The notes under the pieces are model-generated. The model did no database searches. It saw only the letters and a program-made list of their open reading frames with translations, and was not told the DNA's origin. Positions 1 to 5,727 of a stretch of DNA of 5,727 nt are shown here, piece after piece (within the stretch, counting starts at the first letter, position 1; every line of letters begins with the position of its first letter). Origin of the DNA: an uncultured Pirellula sp. (GTDB taxonomy: Bacteria > Planctomycetota > Planctomycetia > Pirellulales > Pirellulaceae); NCBI GenBank assembly GCA_903837255.1, contig CAILTZ010000537.1, forward strand, positions 1 to 5,727, in the 5' to 3' direction. Both the position numbers and the translations under genes were made by a program.

Positions 1-1212
1 CACGGGGTCTTTAACACCAGATAAAGGATCGCTCTCGTTAGCGATCGGTTCGTGGTTGGTTTGTCCGTGGACATAGCCGCGGCGGAAGGGTCCACCGATC
101 AGAACGGTGCTGAAGCCATTGGGCCAGTGGTCACGGCCGTCGGCAATGTTGATTTTGGGAGTGCGTCCAAATTCACCGCCGCAGACGACGACAGTCGAGT
201 CCAACAAGTTTCGTTCCTCGAGCAATCGGACGAGGGAAGCCAGAGCGGGGTCCAGAATATTGCATCGTCCCGACTGCAGCGAATGGTTTTCGATGTGGGA
301 GTCCCAGCCGCTGAGTTCGATTTCCACGCAAGTGACACCTTGCTCGATGAGGCGGACGGCAGCAAGACAGCCGCGACCGAAGGGGGAATCGCCGAACGGA
401 TCGCGGATGCTGGCCGGTTCACGATCGATATCGAAGGCTTGGATTTGTTCGCTGGACATCATTCTTACAGCGCGTTGTGTCGACACAGAATGAAGCGTCT
501 TGTCCGAATCTAGGTTTTTGATACGGCCTTTGCGAAAACCTTTTTCGAGGACCTCCAAATCAGCGATGCGTTGCTGAAATTGTTGATCGGCTACAGGACT
601 TCTTAGATTCGGCAGAGGGTTTTTGGGATCGCCTAGTTGGAAAGCATCGTACTGGCTACCTAGATACCCGCCGCGGGCAGGCCATTGCCCTGAAAGAATA
701 GAAACATGGCGTGGGATCTCTAGGTTAGAGGAACTTTGGTGGCACAGGACCGAGCCGATGGCTGGGTGGATCAACGTAGGGTCGGGTCGCCAACCGGTTT
801 TCATGTTGTAGGTAGCCCGTTCGTGATCCCCTTCTTTGGAGACCATGGACCGAACGAGCGTCGCTAGGTGCATGATTTCGGCAGTTTGAGGTAGGGTGTC
901 AGCGATTTGGACATCGCGAAGCGAAGTCTTGATGGCTTGTGTAGACCCTCCGATAGCCGTATTGGGGTGAGGGTCAAAAGTTTCGAGTTGACTAGGTCCA
1001 CCTTGGAGCCACAGCAGGATGATCGCTTTGGGGCGCTTGGTGTTGGTGTTTGTATTGGCAAGCGATTCTGCCACGCTTGTCCAAAGAGAACTGGCAGTCA
1101 GAGCAGCAAGAGAGCTCGATCGAAGCAACTCTCTTCGCGACACAGCGGAGCGAGTATCTAACAAGCTGCGAAACGATGGGCAAGCAGCTTGGAAAGATTT
1201 ATCGTTGGTCAT
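1..1212 (-). CDS. DUF1501 family protein (alkaline phosphatase/sulfatase-like fold), 3' end beyond window
   Basis: The frame is open from the ATG at 1212 to base 1, giving 404 codons with no stop. Residues 25-44 form a Tat-like leader: SRRELLR followed by a short Ala/Leu/Ser stretch. Export by the twin-arginine route is therefore likely. DUF1501 hallmarks follow in order: LWLQGGPSQLETFDP (67-81), SKEGDHERATY (121-131), GWDSH (302-306), and GEFGRTP (346-352) with GRDHWP shortly after (359-364). These Asp and His residues match metal-site positions of the alkaline phosphatase/sulfatase fold, but the substrate of DUF1501 proteins is unknown. Family members are usually about 430-480 residues, so roughly the last 30-80 residues are missing. 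In planctomycetes the gene often follows a DUF1553/cytochrome-type gene; here it follows a UbiD gene by 89 bp. There is no Shine-Dalgarno site before the ATG. A lone TATACT (1255-1260, reverse) could be a -10 element, but no matching -35 is visible. Confidence 0.93.
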   Translation of the reverse strand, partial: MTNDKSFQAACPSFRSLLDTRSAVSRRELLRSSSLAALTASSLWTSVAESLANTNTNTKRPKAIILLWLQGGPSQLETFDPHPNTAIGGSTQAIKTSLRDVQIADTLPQTAEIMHLATLVRSMVSKEGDHERATYNMKTGWRPDPTLIHPAIGSVLCHQSSSNLEIPRHVSILSGQWPARGGYLGSQYDAFQLGDPKNPLPNLRSPVADQQFQQRIADLEVLEKGFRKGRIKNLDSDKTLHSVSTQRAVRMMSSEQIQAFDIDREPASIRDPFGDSPFGRGCLAAVRLIEQGVTCVEIELSGWDSHIENHSLQSGRCNILDPALASLVRLLEERNLLDSTVVVCGGEFGRTPKINIADGRDHWPNGFSTVLIGGPFRRGYVHGQTNHEPIANESDPLSGVKDPV

Positions 1213-1301
1213 GATAGGTTTCCCAGGTTCGGTCGGCTAATTCAACCTACAACTAGTATACCAAAGGATTTGCTTGGGCTCTTAGAAATACTCAAAAGGC
1301 A

Positions 1302-3164
1302 TTAGAGGTATTTGGCCAGGGGGCCACCCTTGGCGGCCAGGGCATCAATTTTTCTGGTCACTTCGGGGTCCTCGACCAAGGGTGGAGCGTGGTGGGGTTT
1401 GATGCGAGCATCGATGATCAGGGGGCCGGAGCAAGACCAGTGTTTATTTTCTATTCTCTCACCGACTCCGCGAACGTCGATCGAGGGGTTCGAGCGGGTG
1501 AAGGTAACCCAAGTCCAGTTGGCAAAGGACTTGCTAGTGAAATCAGAGTCATCCACCAGGGTGATTACAGTGACGCATTTTGCAAGTTCGGGTTGCTGGG
1601 AAAATAGTGCAGAGATTTGTTCAACAGCAGCATCCAGGGGTAATTTCGTTTCGATAGCGATAGATCCTCTAGAGCAAAGTTTGGGGTTGAATAAGCTAGG
1701 AGCAAGGCGGAGATTCGAGGGGATCGAGTCAAGCAGTTCGCGGCGTTTTGGACCAGAGATAGGAACAACGAGCTTAGAACCTTGGTTCCAACCTTCACCC
1801 GAGTAGTCCAGGGTATCGATGGTGGTTTTTGTATGGAAGTGAAGAGCGTTTGAGAAATCGGCACGTTCCCAGACCCATTGAAAGAAGGCTTCGAGGTCGT
1901 AAAGGTTGGGGGCCTGAGGATCATTGCCATCGATGATAAAAAGGTATTTTGCTAGCGACATCTGACCCTGGCCCAAGATCGCGCTTGCTTGGGTCAGAAG
2001 TTCTTGTGGGCGGTTAGGTTTCAGATAAGGCGTATAGCGTTCCGAGCCGGTAGCAAGTAGCAGAGGGTGGACACCAGCGACGTCGACAGCATGGACACCG
2101 CGAACACCGGGGAGGACGGTTGGGATGATCGGGCCAGTGATCTCATGGATCAGTTCGCCGAAGGTAGTGTCTTCTTGGGGGGGGCGACCCACGACGGTGA
2201 AGGGCCATATAGCGCCTGGGCGGTGGTAGACACCGGTGACTTGCATCCAAGGAAACGGGTGGGTAAGTGCATAGTAGCCTAGATGGTCACCGAAAGGTCC
2301 TTCGGGTTTCAGCGAGTTAGGGTCGACGATCCCTGTGATCGCAAAATCAGCATCGGCATAGATGGGAGCTATGGGAAGCGAGGATTTCGAGGACGTTCGC
2401 GATACGATCATCGGGATACGGTATCCGGCTAGTGCGCCTGCGAACGTGAGTTCGCCGACATCTTCGGGCAGAGGCATAACAGCTGCAAGCGTCATGGCTG
2501 GACTACCACCAACGGTGATGGTCACCGGAAAAGGTTTGTTCGCTTTGAGAGCTTGTTGATGGTGGATACCCATACCGCGATGGAGTTGGTAGTGGAGACC
2601 GATCTGTTCGTTGGTTTGGTACTGGTTTCCGGAGAGTTGGATTCGGTACATACCCAGGTTGCAAGAGGAAAGTTTTGGAAGTCCGTTGTCAGCATCGACA
2701 GGTGGAGAGCTTAGGACTTGGGGTAGGGTGATGAATGGTCCTCCGTCATCGGGCCAGGAAATCAGTTGTGGAAGATCAGATATTGCGCAAGAGTTGGCAA
2801 AGACGGGTCCAGAGCGAACACGTTTCGGGAGCATTGCCCAAGCGGTTGAGGGGGCAGAGAGGTAACGTAGAGGGTTGCGGAAGAAAGCGTTGGGGTCGAT
2901 CTTCAATTCGATCGCACGACGGACCCGCTCTATTGTGTGACGGAACACAAAGCGAGCTTGATCCAGTGAGCCGAAAAGGTTGCTTACCATCGGAAAACGG
3001 GAGTTGACCGGATTGGTAAAGAGAATAGCTGGACCTTTTCGAGCGTAGACGCGTCGTTGGATTTCGGCGATTTCGAGTCTTGCAGACAGGGGGGTATCGA
3101 TTTCGATAAGTCGGCCGTTTTTTTTCAGGTCAACAACAACATCGCGGGTGGAACGGTGTCTCAT
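1302..3164 (-). CDS. UbiD family decarboxylase (prenylated-FMN dependent)
   Basis: This is a 620-residue protein counted from the ATG at 3164. UbiD enzymes carry out reversible decarboxylation of aromatic or unsaturated acids using prenylated FMN made by UbiX, and they are cytoplasmic. Visible landmarks are RRVYARKGPAILF (38-50), SWPDDGG (136-142), and NLGMYR (169-174), which lines up with the metal-binding Asn and catalytic Arg of fungal Fdc1. After these come GLHYQLHRG (189-197, metal-binding His), GELTFAGAL (237-245, Glu ligand), PEGPFGDHLGYY (287-298, acidic catalytic loop), YHRPGAIWPFTVVGRPP (313-329) and GQGQMSLAKY (398-407). The length fits the ~600-residue subgroup that includes menaquinone-type (futalosine pathway) UbiD proteins, but the substrate cannot be read from sequence. 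The frame is open to an ATG at 3284, giving 660 residues. I prefer 3164 because the extra 40 residues do not look like the family, which normally begins a few residues before the S-x-R-D-x-x-x-D-L motif. Neither start has a good Shine-Dalgarno. The stop is TAA at 1302-1304. Confidence 0.93.
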   Translation of the reverse strand: MRHRSTRDVVVDLKKNGRLIEIDTPLSARLEIAEIQRRVYARKGPAILFTNPVNSRFPMVSNLFGSLDQARFVFRHTIERVRRAIELKIDPNAFFRNPLRYLSAPSTAWAMLPKRVRSGPVFANSCAISDLPQLISWPDDGGPFITLPQVLSSPPVDADNGLPKLSSCNLGMYRIQLSGNQYQTNEQIGLHYQLHRGMGIHHQQALKANKPFPVTITVGGSPAMTLAAVMPLPEDVGELTFAGALAGYRIPMIVSRTSSKSSLPIAPIYADADFAITGIVDPNSLKPEGPFGDHLGYYALTHPFPWMQVTGVYHRPGAIWPFTVVGRPPQEDTTFGELIHEITGPIIPTVLPGVRGVHAVDVAGVHPLLLATGSERYTPYLKPNRPQELLTQASAILGQGQMSLAKYLFIIDGNDPQAPNLYDLEAFFQWVWERADFSNALHFHTKTTIDTLDYSGEGWNQGSKLVVPISGPKRRELLDSIPSNLRLAPSLFNPKLCSRGSIAIETKLPLDAAVEQISALFSQQPELAKCVTVITLVDDSDFTSKSFANWTWVTFTRSNPSIDVRGVGERIENKHWSCSGPLIIDARIKPHHAPPLVEDPEVTRKIDALAAKGGPLAKYL

Positions 3165-3359
3165 GATAAGCAATAGGATATTTGGTAGGTTTTTCGCTGT
3201 TTCGGTCGATGCTGGCATAAAGTCAGCCACAATGGATTCCAGGGCCTGAGCTAGGATAGCAGGTTGCCTTGTCGTCACCCGCATATGGCCTAGCTAGAGT
3301 AACACCGGGAAGAGCAATGGGGTCAGGGGACATGGCAGGTTGAGTTCTCGAAAGCTTGG

Positions 3360-3527
3360 CTAGGGGGGAGAACGAACCAATTTAATCAGCACTTCGTCGC
3401 GCTCAAACTCGTCCCGATAATTTCGATGCCTTCATCGGCGGGTTTGTCCCAAGCTTGCGGGGCCAAGCAACGCAGATAGTATCAGCCATAGGGTTCTTGA
3501 TCGAGCCGATAGACCACGCTGTAAGGT
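3360..3527 (-). pseudogene. Decayed 3' end of an unidentified gene, joined to the truncated ABC ATPase
   Basis: Reading on the minus strand just after the ABC homology stops, a different frame becomes protein-like: YSVVYRLDQEPYG, then an in-frame TGA, then YYLRCLAPQAWDKPADEG and IEI. The sense then moves to the next frame: YRDEFERDEVLIKLVRSPP, ending in TAG at 3360-3362. One nonsense change (a CGA to TGA transition would restore Arg) and one lost base in a short T run (about 3418-3421) would restore a continuous tail of about 53 residues. I do not recognise the family. The position suggests it was the end of a gene once downstream of the ABC ATPase, such as an operon partner. Immediately upstream in this frame is a TGA (about 3528), so the homology begins only at the proposed junction, about 3520-3528. 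The reconstruction is inference; sequencing error could mimic it. Confidence 0.5.
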
Positions 3528-3959
3528 CAAGGCAAGCGAGACACCTGCGCGTTGACCGCGACTCAATTGACTCACCTTGGCATCGAGCGAAATACCAAAG
3601 CGATCGATCGTGTCTCGAAAAAGTCTTGAGTCCCATCTAGGAAAAGTCCCCGATTGAAATCTCTCGCAAGCGGCGACGCTCATCCAGTTGTAGAGAAAAT
3701 GACCTTCGACGGCAAAGCCGATCCGAGCTCGATCGCTTGGCGATAGCTGCTGCGAATCAATTCCTAGCATAGCCGATCGGCCTCGGGTCGGGGCAAGCAA
3801 TCCGACCAGCATGCGAATCGTTGTCGTTTTGCCAGTACCATTAAGCCCCAGCAATCCGGTGACCGACCCGCGCGGGACAGCAAAGTCGATTTGTCTGACG
3901 ATCGGTTTTCTGCCGTAGTAACGCGTCAAACCGGACGCTTCGATTGCAATTTCGCTCAT
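3432..3959 (-). pseudogene. Truncated ABC transporter ATP-binding protein (YtrB/CcmA-like)
   Basis: The open frame from the ATG at 3959 encodes 175 residues. The frame also runs back to 4112, but that part overlaps the repressor gene and does not look like the family. GGGGAGG (about 3970-3976) lies 10-12 bases before the 3959 ATG. Visible motifs are SGLTRYYGRKPIV (9-21), Walker A GLNGTGKTT (38-46), the Q-loop region FAVEGHFLYNWMSV (82-95, Glu in place of Gln, as in several relatives), and the signature LSRGQRAGVSLALTL (132-146). Homology stops there. The expected Walker B (a LLxLDDP-type strand), D-loop and switch histidine are absent. The last ~29 codons are an out-of-frame reading of the neighbouring remnant and end at TGA 3432-3434. 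Complete members are about 230-300 residues. Without Walker B and the His switch, ATP hydrolysis is not expected. No permease gene is present. In an intact YtrA-type operon this ATPase would drive export through a separate membrane protein. Confidence 0.8.
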
Positions 3960-4011
3960 GATAATCGAGGGCCTCCCCATGCTTAGAGGAAAAATGTTAA
4001 ATGGAAACCAA

Positions 4012-4410
4012 TCAGTTCGAATGCGATGGATTGCGAAGCGCTTTTTCAAAGAGTTCGCGAACTCGGCCAAGAGTTTCGTCGGGCGTAAAATCCATCGCGA
4101 TCGCTTGCCCAATCAAACTTTGAATCGACTCATCTAGCCGTCGCATCCGTTCGGTTTTGGAATACACACACCTGCGTTTGGTAACGAAAAAACCCCGTCC
4201 AGCTTGTGTCTGCACGAGTCCAGATTGAACCAACTCCGCGTAAGCTTTCGCGACCGTGTTGGGATTGATCACCAGTTCTTTGGCGAGCTGCCTGACACTA
4301 GGAAGCGTTTCTCCAACCTCCAGTTCACCGTTGGCGATCGTACGACTGATCGCATCGACAATCTGTTTGTAGATCGGAGCACTGCTACCAGCGACAATTC
4401 GGATTCGCAT
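4012..4410 (-). CDS. GntR family transcriptional regulator, YtrA subfamily
   Basis: This is a 132-residue DNA-binding repressor. The N-terminal winged helix-turn-helix is clear: APIYKQIVDAI (11-21), TLPSVRQLAKEL (35-46), the recognition helix NPNTVAKAYAELVQSGLV (49-66), and the wing GRGFFV (71-76). Only a short helical tail follows (about 85-126). That is typical of the YtrA subfamily, whose members are about 120-130 residues and lack a large effector domain. The start at 4410 is supported by GAGG (reverse of 4416-4419), five bases before the ATG. The stop is TGA at 4012-4014, and the ABC ATPase start follows 52 bases later in the same direction. YtrA-type genes usually lead an ABC-transporter operon and repress it. 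Here the gene is intact but its transporter partner is truncated. A perfect inverted repeat 20 bases upstream points to autoregulation. The effector is unknown. Confidence 0.92.
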   Translation of the reverse strand: MRIRIVAGSSAPIYKQIVDAISRTIANGELEVGETLPSVRQLAKELVINPNTVAKAYAELVQSGLVQTQAGRGFFVTKRRCVYSKTERMRRLDESIQSLIGQAIAMDFTPDETLGRVRELFEKALRNPSHSN

Positions 4411-4429
4411 AACAACCTCGCTAGGATAA

Positions 4430-4452
4430 CTGTACTACAACAAGTAGTACAG
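4430..4452. promoter_or_regulatory. Probable YtrA/GntR operator (perfect inverted repeat)
   Basis: Two perfectly complementary 9-base arms, CTGTACTAC (4430-4438) and GTAGTACAG (4444-4452), flank a 5-base spacer. The repeat lies 20-42 bases upstream of the GntR start, where an autoregulatory operator would sit. Within it, TGTA (4431-4434) and TACA (4448-4451) are 13 bases apart. That matches, from memory, the AGTGTA-N13-TACACT arrangement described for YtrA-type regulators. On the minus strand TATCCT (4423-4428) beside it could be a -10 element, though a good -35 is not visible. Binding is inferred, not shown. Confidence 0.7.
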
Positions 4453-4605
4453 TAGGAGCAGCCTAGAGGAGAGTCAAGCAGATTTTCGAAAAATGTGATT
4501 CTGGGTAAGCCATTCCCTCTACAGTAGCGCCTCTGTTCCCTGAGGCTATCGCCTTCGCACCATCGCAACCGGAGTCCGAGGATTCAAGACGTATCGGATC
4601 GACTT

Positions 4606-4620
4606 TGGGACTGTTGCCCA
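4606..4620. repeat. Imperfect hairpin resembling the nearby GGGGAC palindrome
   Basis: TGGG (4606-4609) and CCCA (4617-4620) are complementary around a 7-base loop. The core GGGACTGT is identical to the core of the stronger palindrome at 4632-4662. This could be a degenerate second copy or chance. Confidence 0.35.
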
Positions 4621-4631
4621 CATCATAAATT

Positions 4632-4662
4632 TCGTAAACTCGGGGACTGTCCCCGAGTACGA
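4632..4662. repeat. GC-rich palindrome (REP-like unit or regulatory hairpin)
   Basis: Ten-base arms ACTCGGGGAC (4638-4647) and GTCCCCGAGT (4649-4658) are perfectly complementary around a single T. The stem extends outward by TCGT (4632-4635) pairing with ACGA (4659-4662), across a two-base AA bulge on one side. It lies between two divergent genes, so it is not at the 3' end of either, and no T tract follows it on the plus strand. A terminator role is therefore unlikely. It falls 31-49 bases upstream of the possible starts of the plus-strand gene. Palindromes with a GGGGAC/GTCCCC core are known as dispersed repeats in some bacteria, but copy number here cannot be judged from one window. Confidence 0.65.
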
Positions 4663-4711
4663 ATGAATCCAACTCTATCCCAGAACTTTCACCATGGTTT
4701 TGCTAAGGATA

Positions 4712-5727
4712 ATGCCCGATTTTGCAAGGTTTTTGACACTTGTCATTCTGATTTGCCTCTTTCATTCGAATTCCCTGCGGGCCCAGGACCAGAGCCGATC
4801 GCTTCCGCGCCGCGGCGGTCCGATGGGAATCAGGCTCGATTCGCAGATTACCGATCGGTTCGCTTGGTCGAAGCCGGTCTCGATCCAAGAGGGCAGCAAA
4901 ACGCAGTCGGTCTTACCGCAGTGGTCCAAGCTTTCCACCGAGCCGTATCCTGGCAAGCAGGACGATATTTTTTTCGTCGATGCGAAGTTAGGTTTCTATG
5001 GCAATGGCGCTGGCAAGATCTTTCGCACGACCGACGGAGGGGAGACGTGGCAAAAAGTCTTTGAGCAAAAAGGGACCTTCGTCCGATGCTTGGCTTTTAC
5101 CGATGACAAGCATGGTGTCATGGGCAACATCGGGCCAGGTTACTTCCCGGGAGTGACCGATCCGAACCCGCTTTATCGGACCGAAGATGGCGGTGCGACT
5201 TGGGGCCTGGTGACTGCGATCGAAGGAGAGCCAGTCGTGGGCTTGTGCGCGTTCGATATCGTGCAGGTTCCATACGTCAATGCAGGCAACCTCGATCATC
5301 GCCCACGCATCATCGGAGTAGGACGGGTCGGTGGTCCCACAGCGTACATCTGGTCCGATGACCTCGGCAAGAGTTGGAAGCAAGGCAAGGTGCCCGAGAT
5401 CGGCGCGATGGCATTCGACGTGAAGTTCCTCGATGACAAGCACGGCTTCATCGCCTCTTCAACCCACAGCGACGTGTCCCAGTCCCACGGTTTGATTCTC
5501 GCGACTGACGATGGGGGTACGACGTGGCGAGAGGTCTACCGTTCCGCCCGACCCTTCGAACTTACGTGGAAGCTCAGTTTCCCGACCAACGAAGTCGGTT
5601 ACTGCACCGTCCAATCGTACAATCCGGACCAGACGGCTTCGACGCGATTTGTCGCCAAGACGATCGATGGTGGCAAGACTTGGAACGAGCTCACGCTAGT
5701 CGACGACCACCGCGTTCGCGAATTCGG
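4712..5727 (+). CDS. Secreted Asp-box (BNR/YCF48-like) beta-propeller protein, 3' end beyond window
   Basis: The frame is open from 4712 to the window end (338 full codons). Residues 1-24 form a signal peptide: a short charged start, a hydrophobic core LTLVILICLF (8-17), and a likely cleavage after LRA (22-24). Five Asp-boxes of S/T-x-D-x-G-x-T/S-W type follow: TTDGGETW (106-113), TEDGGATW (157-164), SDDLGKSW (215-222), TDDGGTTW (265-272) and TIDGGKTW (317-324). They are spaced about 50-58 residues apart, as in propeller blades. Each is paired with a strand such as FTDDKHGVMGN (129-139) or FLDDKHGFIAS (239-249), as in YCF48/sortilin-like propellers. No catalytic sialidase residues are evident, so a binding or scaffold role in the periplasm or at the cell surface is more likely. 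An in-frame ATG at 4694 would add six residues. AAGGA (4705-4709) is only two bases before 4712, so neither start is well supported. The gene is divergent from the GntR gene and appears somewhat richer in GC than the minus-strand genes. Confidence 0.88.
   Translation, partial: MPDFARFLTLVILICLFHSNSLRAQDQSRSLPRRGGPMGIRLDSQITDRFAWSKPVSIQEGSKTQSVLPQWSKLSTEPYPGKQDDIFFVDAKLGFYGNGAGKIFRTTDGGETWQKVFEQKGTFVRCLAFTDDKHGVMGNIGPGYFPGVTDPNPLYRTEDGGATWGLVTAIEGEPVVGLCAFDIVQVPYVNAGNLDHRPRIIGVGRVGGPTAYIWSDDLGKSWKQGKVPEIGAMAFDVKFLDDKHGFIASSTHSDVSQSHGLILATDDGGTTWREVYRSARPFELTWKLSFPTNEVGYCTVQSYNPDQTASTRFVAKTIDGGKTWNELTLVDDHRVREF

Noticed and set aside
27..46. 7-bp inverted repeat GATCGCT / AGCGATC
   Set aside because: It lies inside the DUF1501 coding sequence, and GATCG-type words are frequent in this window, so it is probably chance.
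52..513. Plus-strand 153-codon open frame
   Set aside because: It is antisense to the DUF1501 gene, whose family motifs run continuously on the minus strand across this interval.
1312..1806. Plus-strand 164-codon open frame
   Set aside because: It is antisense to the C-terminal part of the UbiD gene and has no recognisable motif.
3960..4112. Upstream extension of the ABC ATPase frame
   Set aside because: It overlaps the end of the GntR gene and is not ABC-like; the family start fits the ATG at 3959.
4529..4546. Short hairpin GCCTC / GAGGC
   Set aside because: Five-base arms with an eight-base loop are weak and have no T tract; no terminator role fits between divergent genes.
4961..4979. 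T7 run flanked by GACGA / TCGTC
   Set aside because: It lies inside the Asp-box coding frame (D-D-I-F-F-V-D) and is explained by codons.
4663..5064. Plus-strand 133-codon open frame overlapping the Asp-box gene
   Set aside because: The overlapping frame from 4712 has a signal peptide and Asp-boxes and runs to the window end; this one is a shadow in another frame.
4988..5443. Minus-strand 151-codon open frame
   Set aside because: It is antisense to the Asp-box propeller repeats, with no independent evidence of coding.

Overview
The window looks like chromosomal DNA from a planctomycete (Pirellulales/Rhodopirellula-like). This is inferred from a DUF1501 protein with a twin-arginine-type leader, a long UbiD-family decarboxylase, a secreted Asp-box (BNR/YCF48-like) propeller, weak or absent Shine-Dalgarno sites, and roughly balanced base composition. 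No search could be run, so the assignment rests on protein-family recognition.

Layout. Positions 1-1212 (minus strand) hold the first 404 codons of a DUF1501 protein whose C-terminus lies outside the window. Positions 1302-3164 (minus, possibly starting at 3284) hold a complete UbiD-type prenylated-FMN decarboxylase. Positions 3360-3527 (minus) hold a decayed 3' end of an unidentified gene. It abuts a truncated ABC-transporter ATPase (3432-3959, minus), which keeps Walker A and the signature motif but has lost Walker B and the switch histidine. Positions 4012-4410 (minus) hold an intact YtrA-type GntR repressor. Just upstream is a perfect 9-bp inverted repeat (4430-4452), the likely autoregulatory operator. 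The divergent intergenic region 4411-4711 also carries a strong GC-rich palindrome (4632-4662) and a degenerate look-alike (4606-4620). From 4712 (or 4694) to the end of the window, on the plus strand, is a secreted protein with five Asp-boxes, cut off by the window edge.

How the genes relate. The 4410-to-3432 block reads as a YtrA-like operon (repressor plus ABC ATPase, normally followed by a permease). A deletion appears to have fused the ATPase to the tail of a downstream gene. The repressor and operator remain while the transporter is broken. The UbiD and DUF1501 genes are co-directional with an 89-bp gap and may be co-transcribed, but no functional link is evident. The Asp-box gene is divergent from the repressor.

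I see no CRISPR array, tRNA or rRNA, transposase gene or clear new defence-type system. The most interesting parts are the deletion scar, the YtrA operator, and the palindrome lying between two divergent genes.
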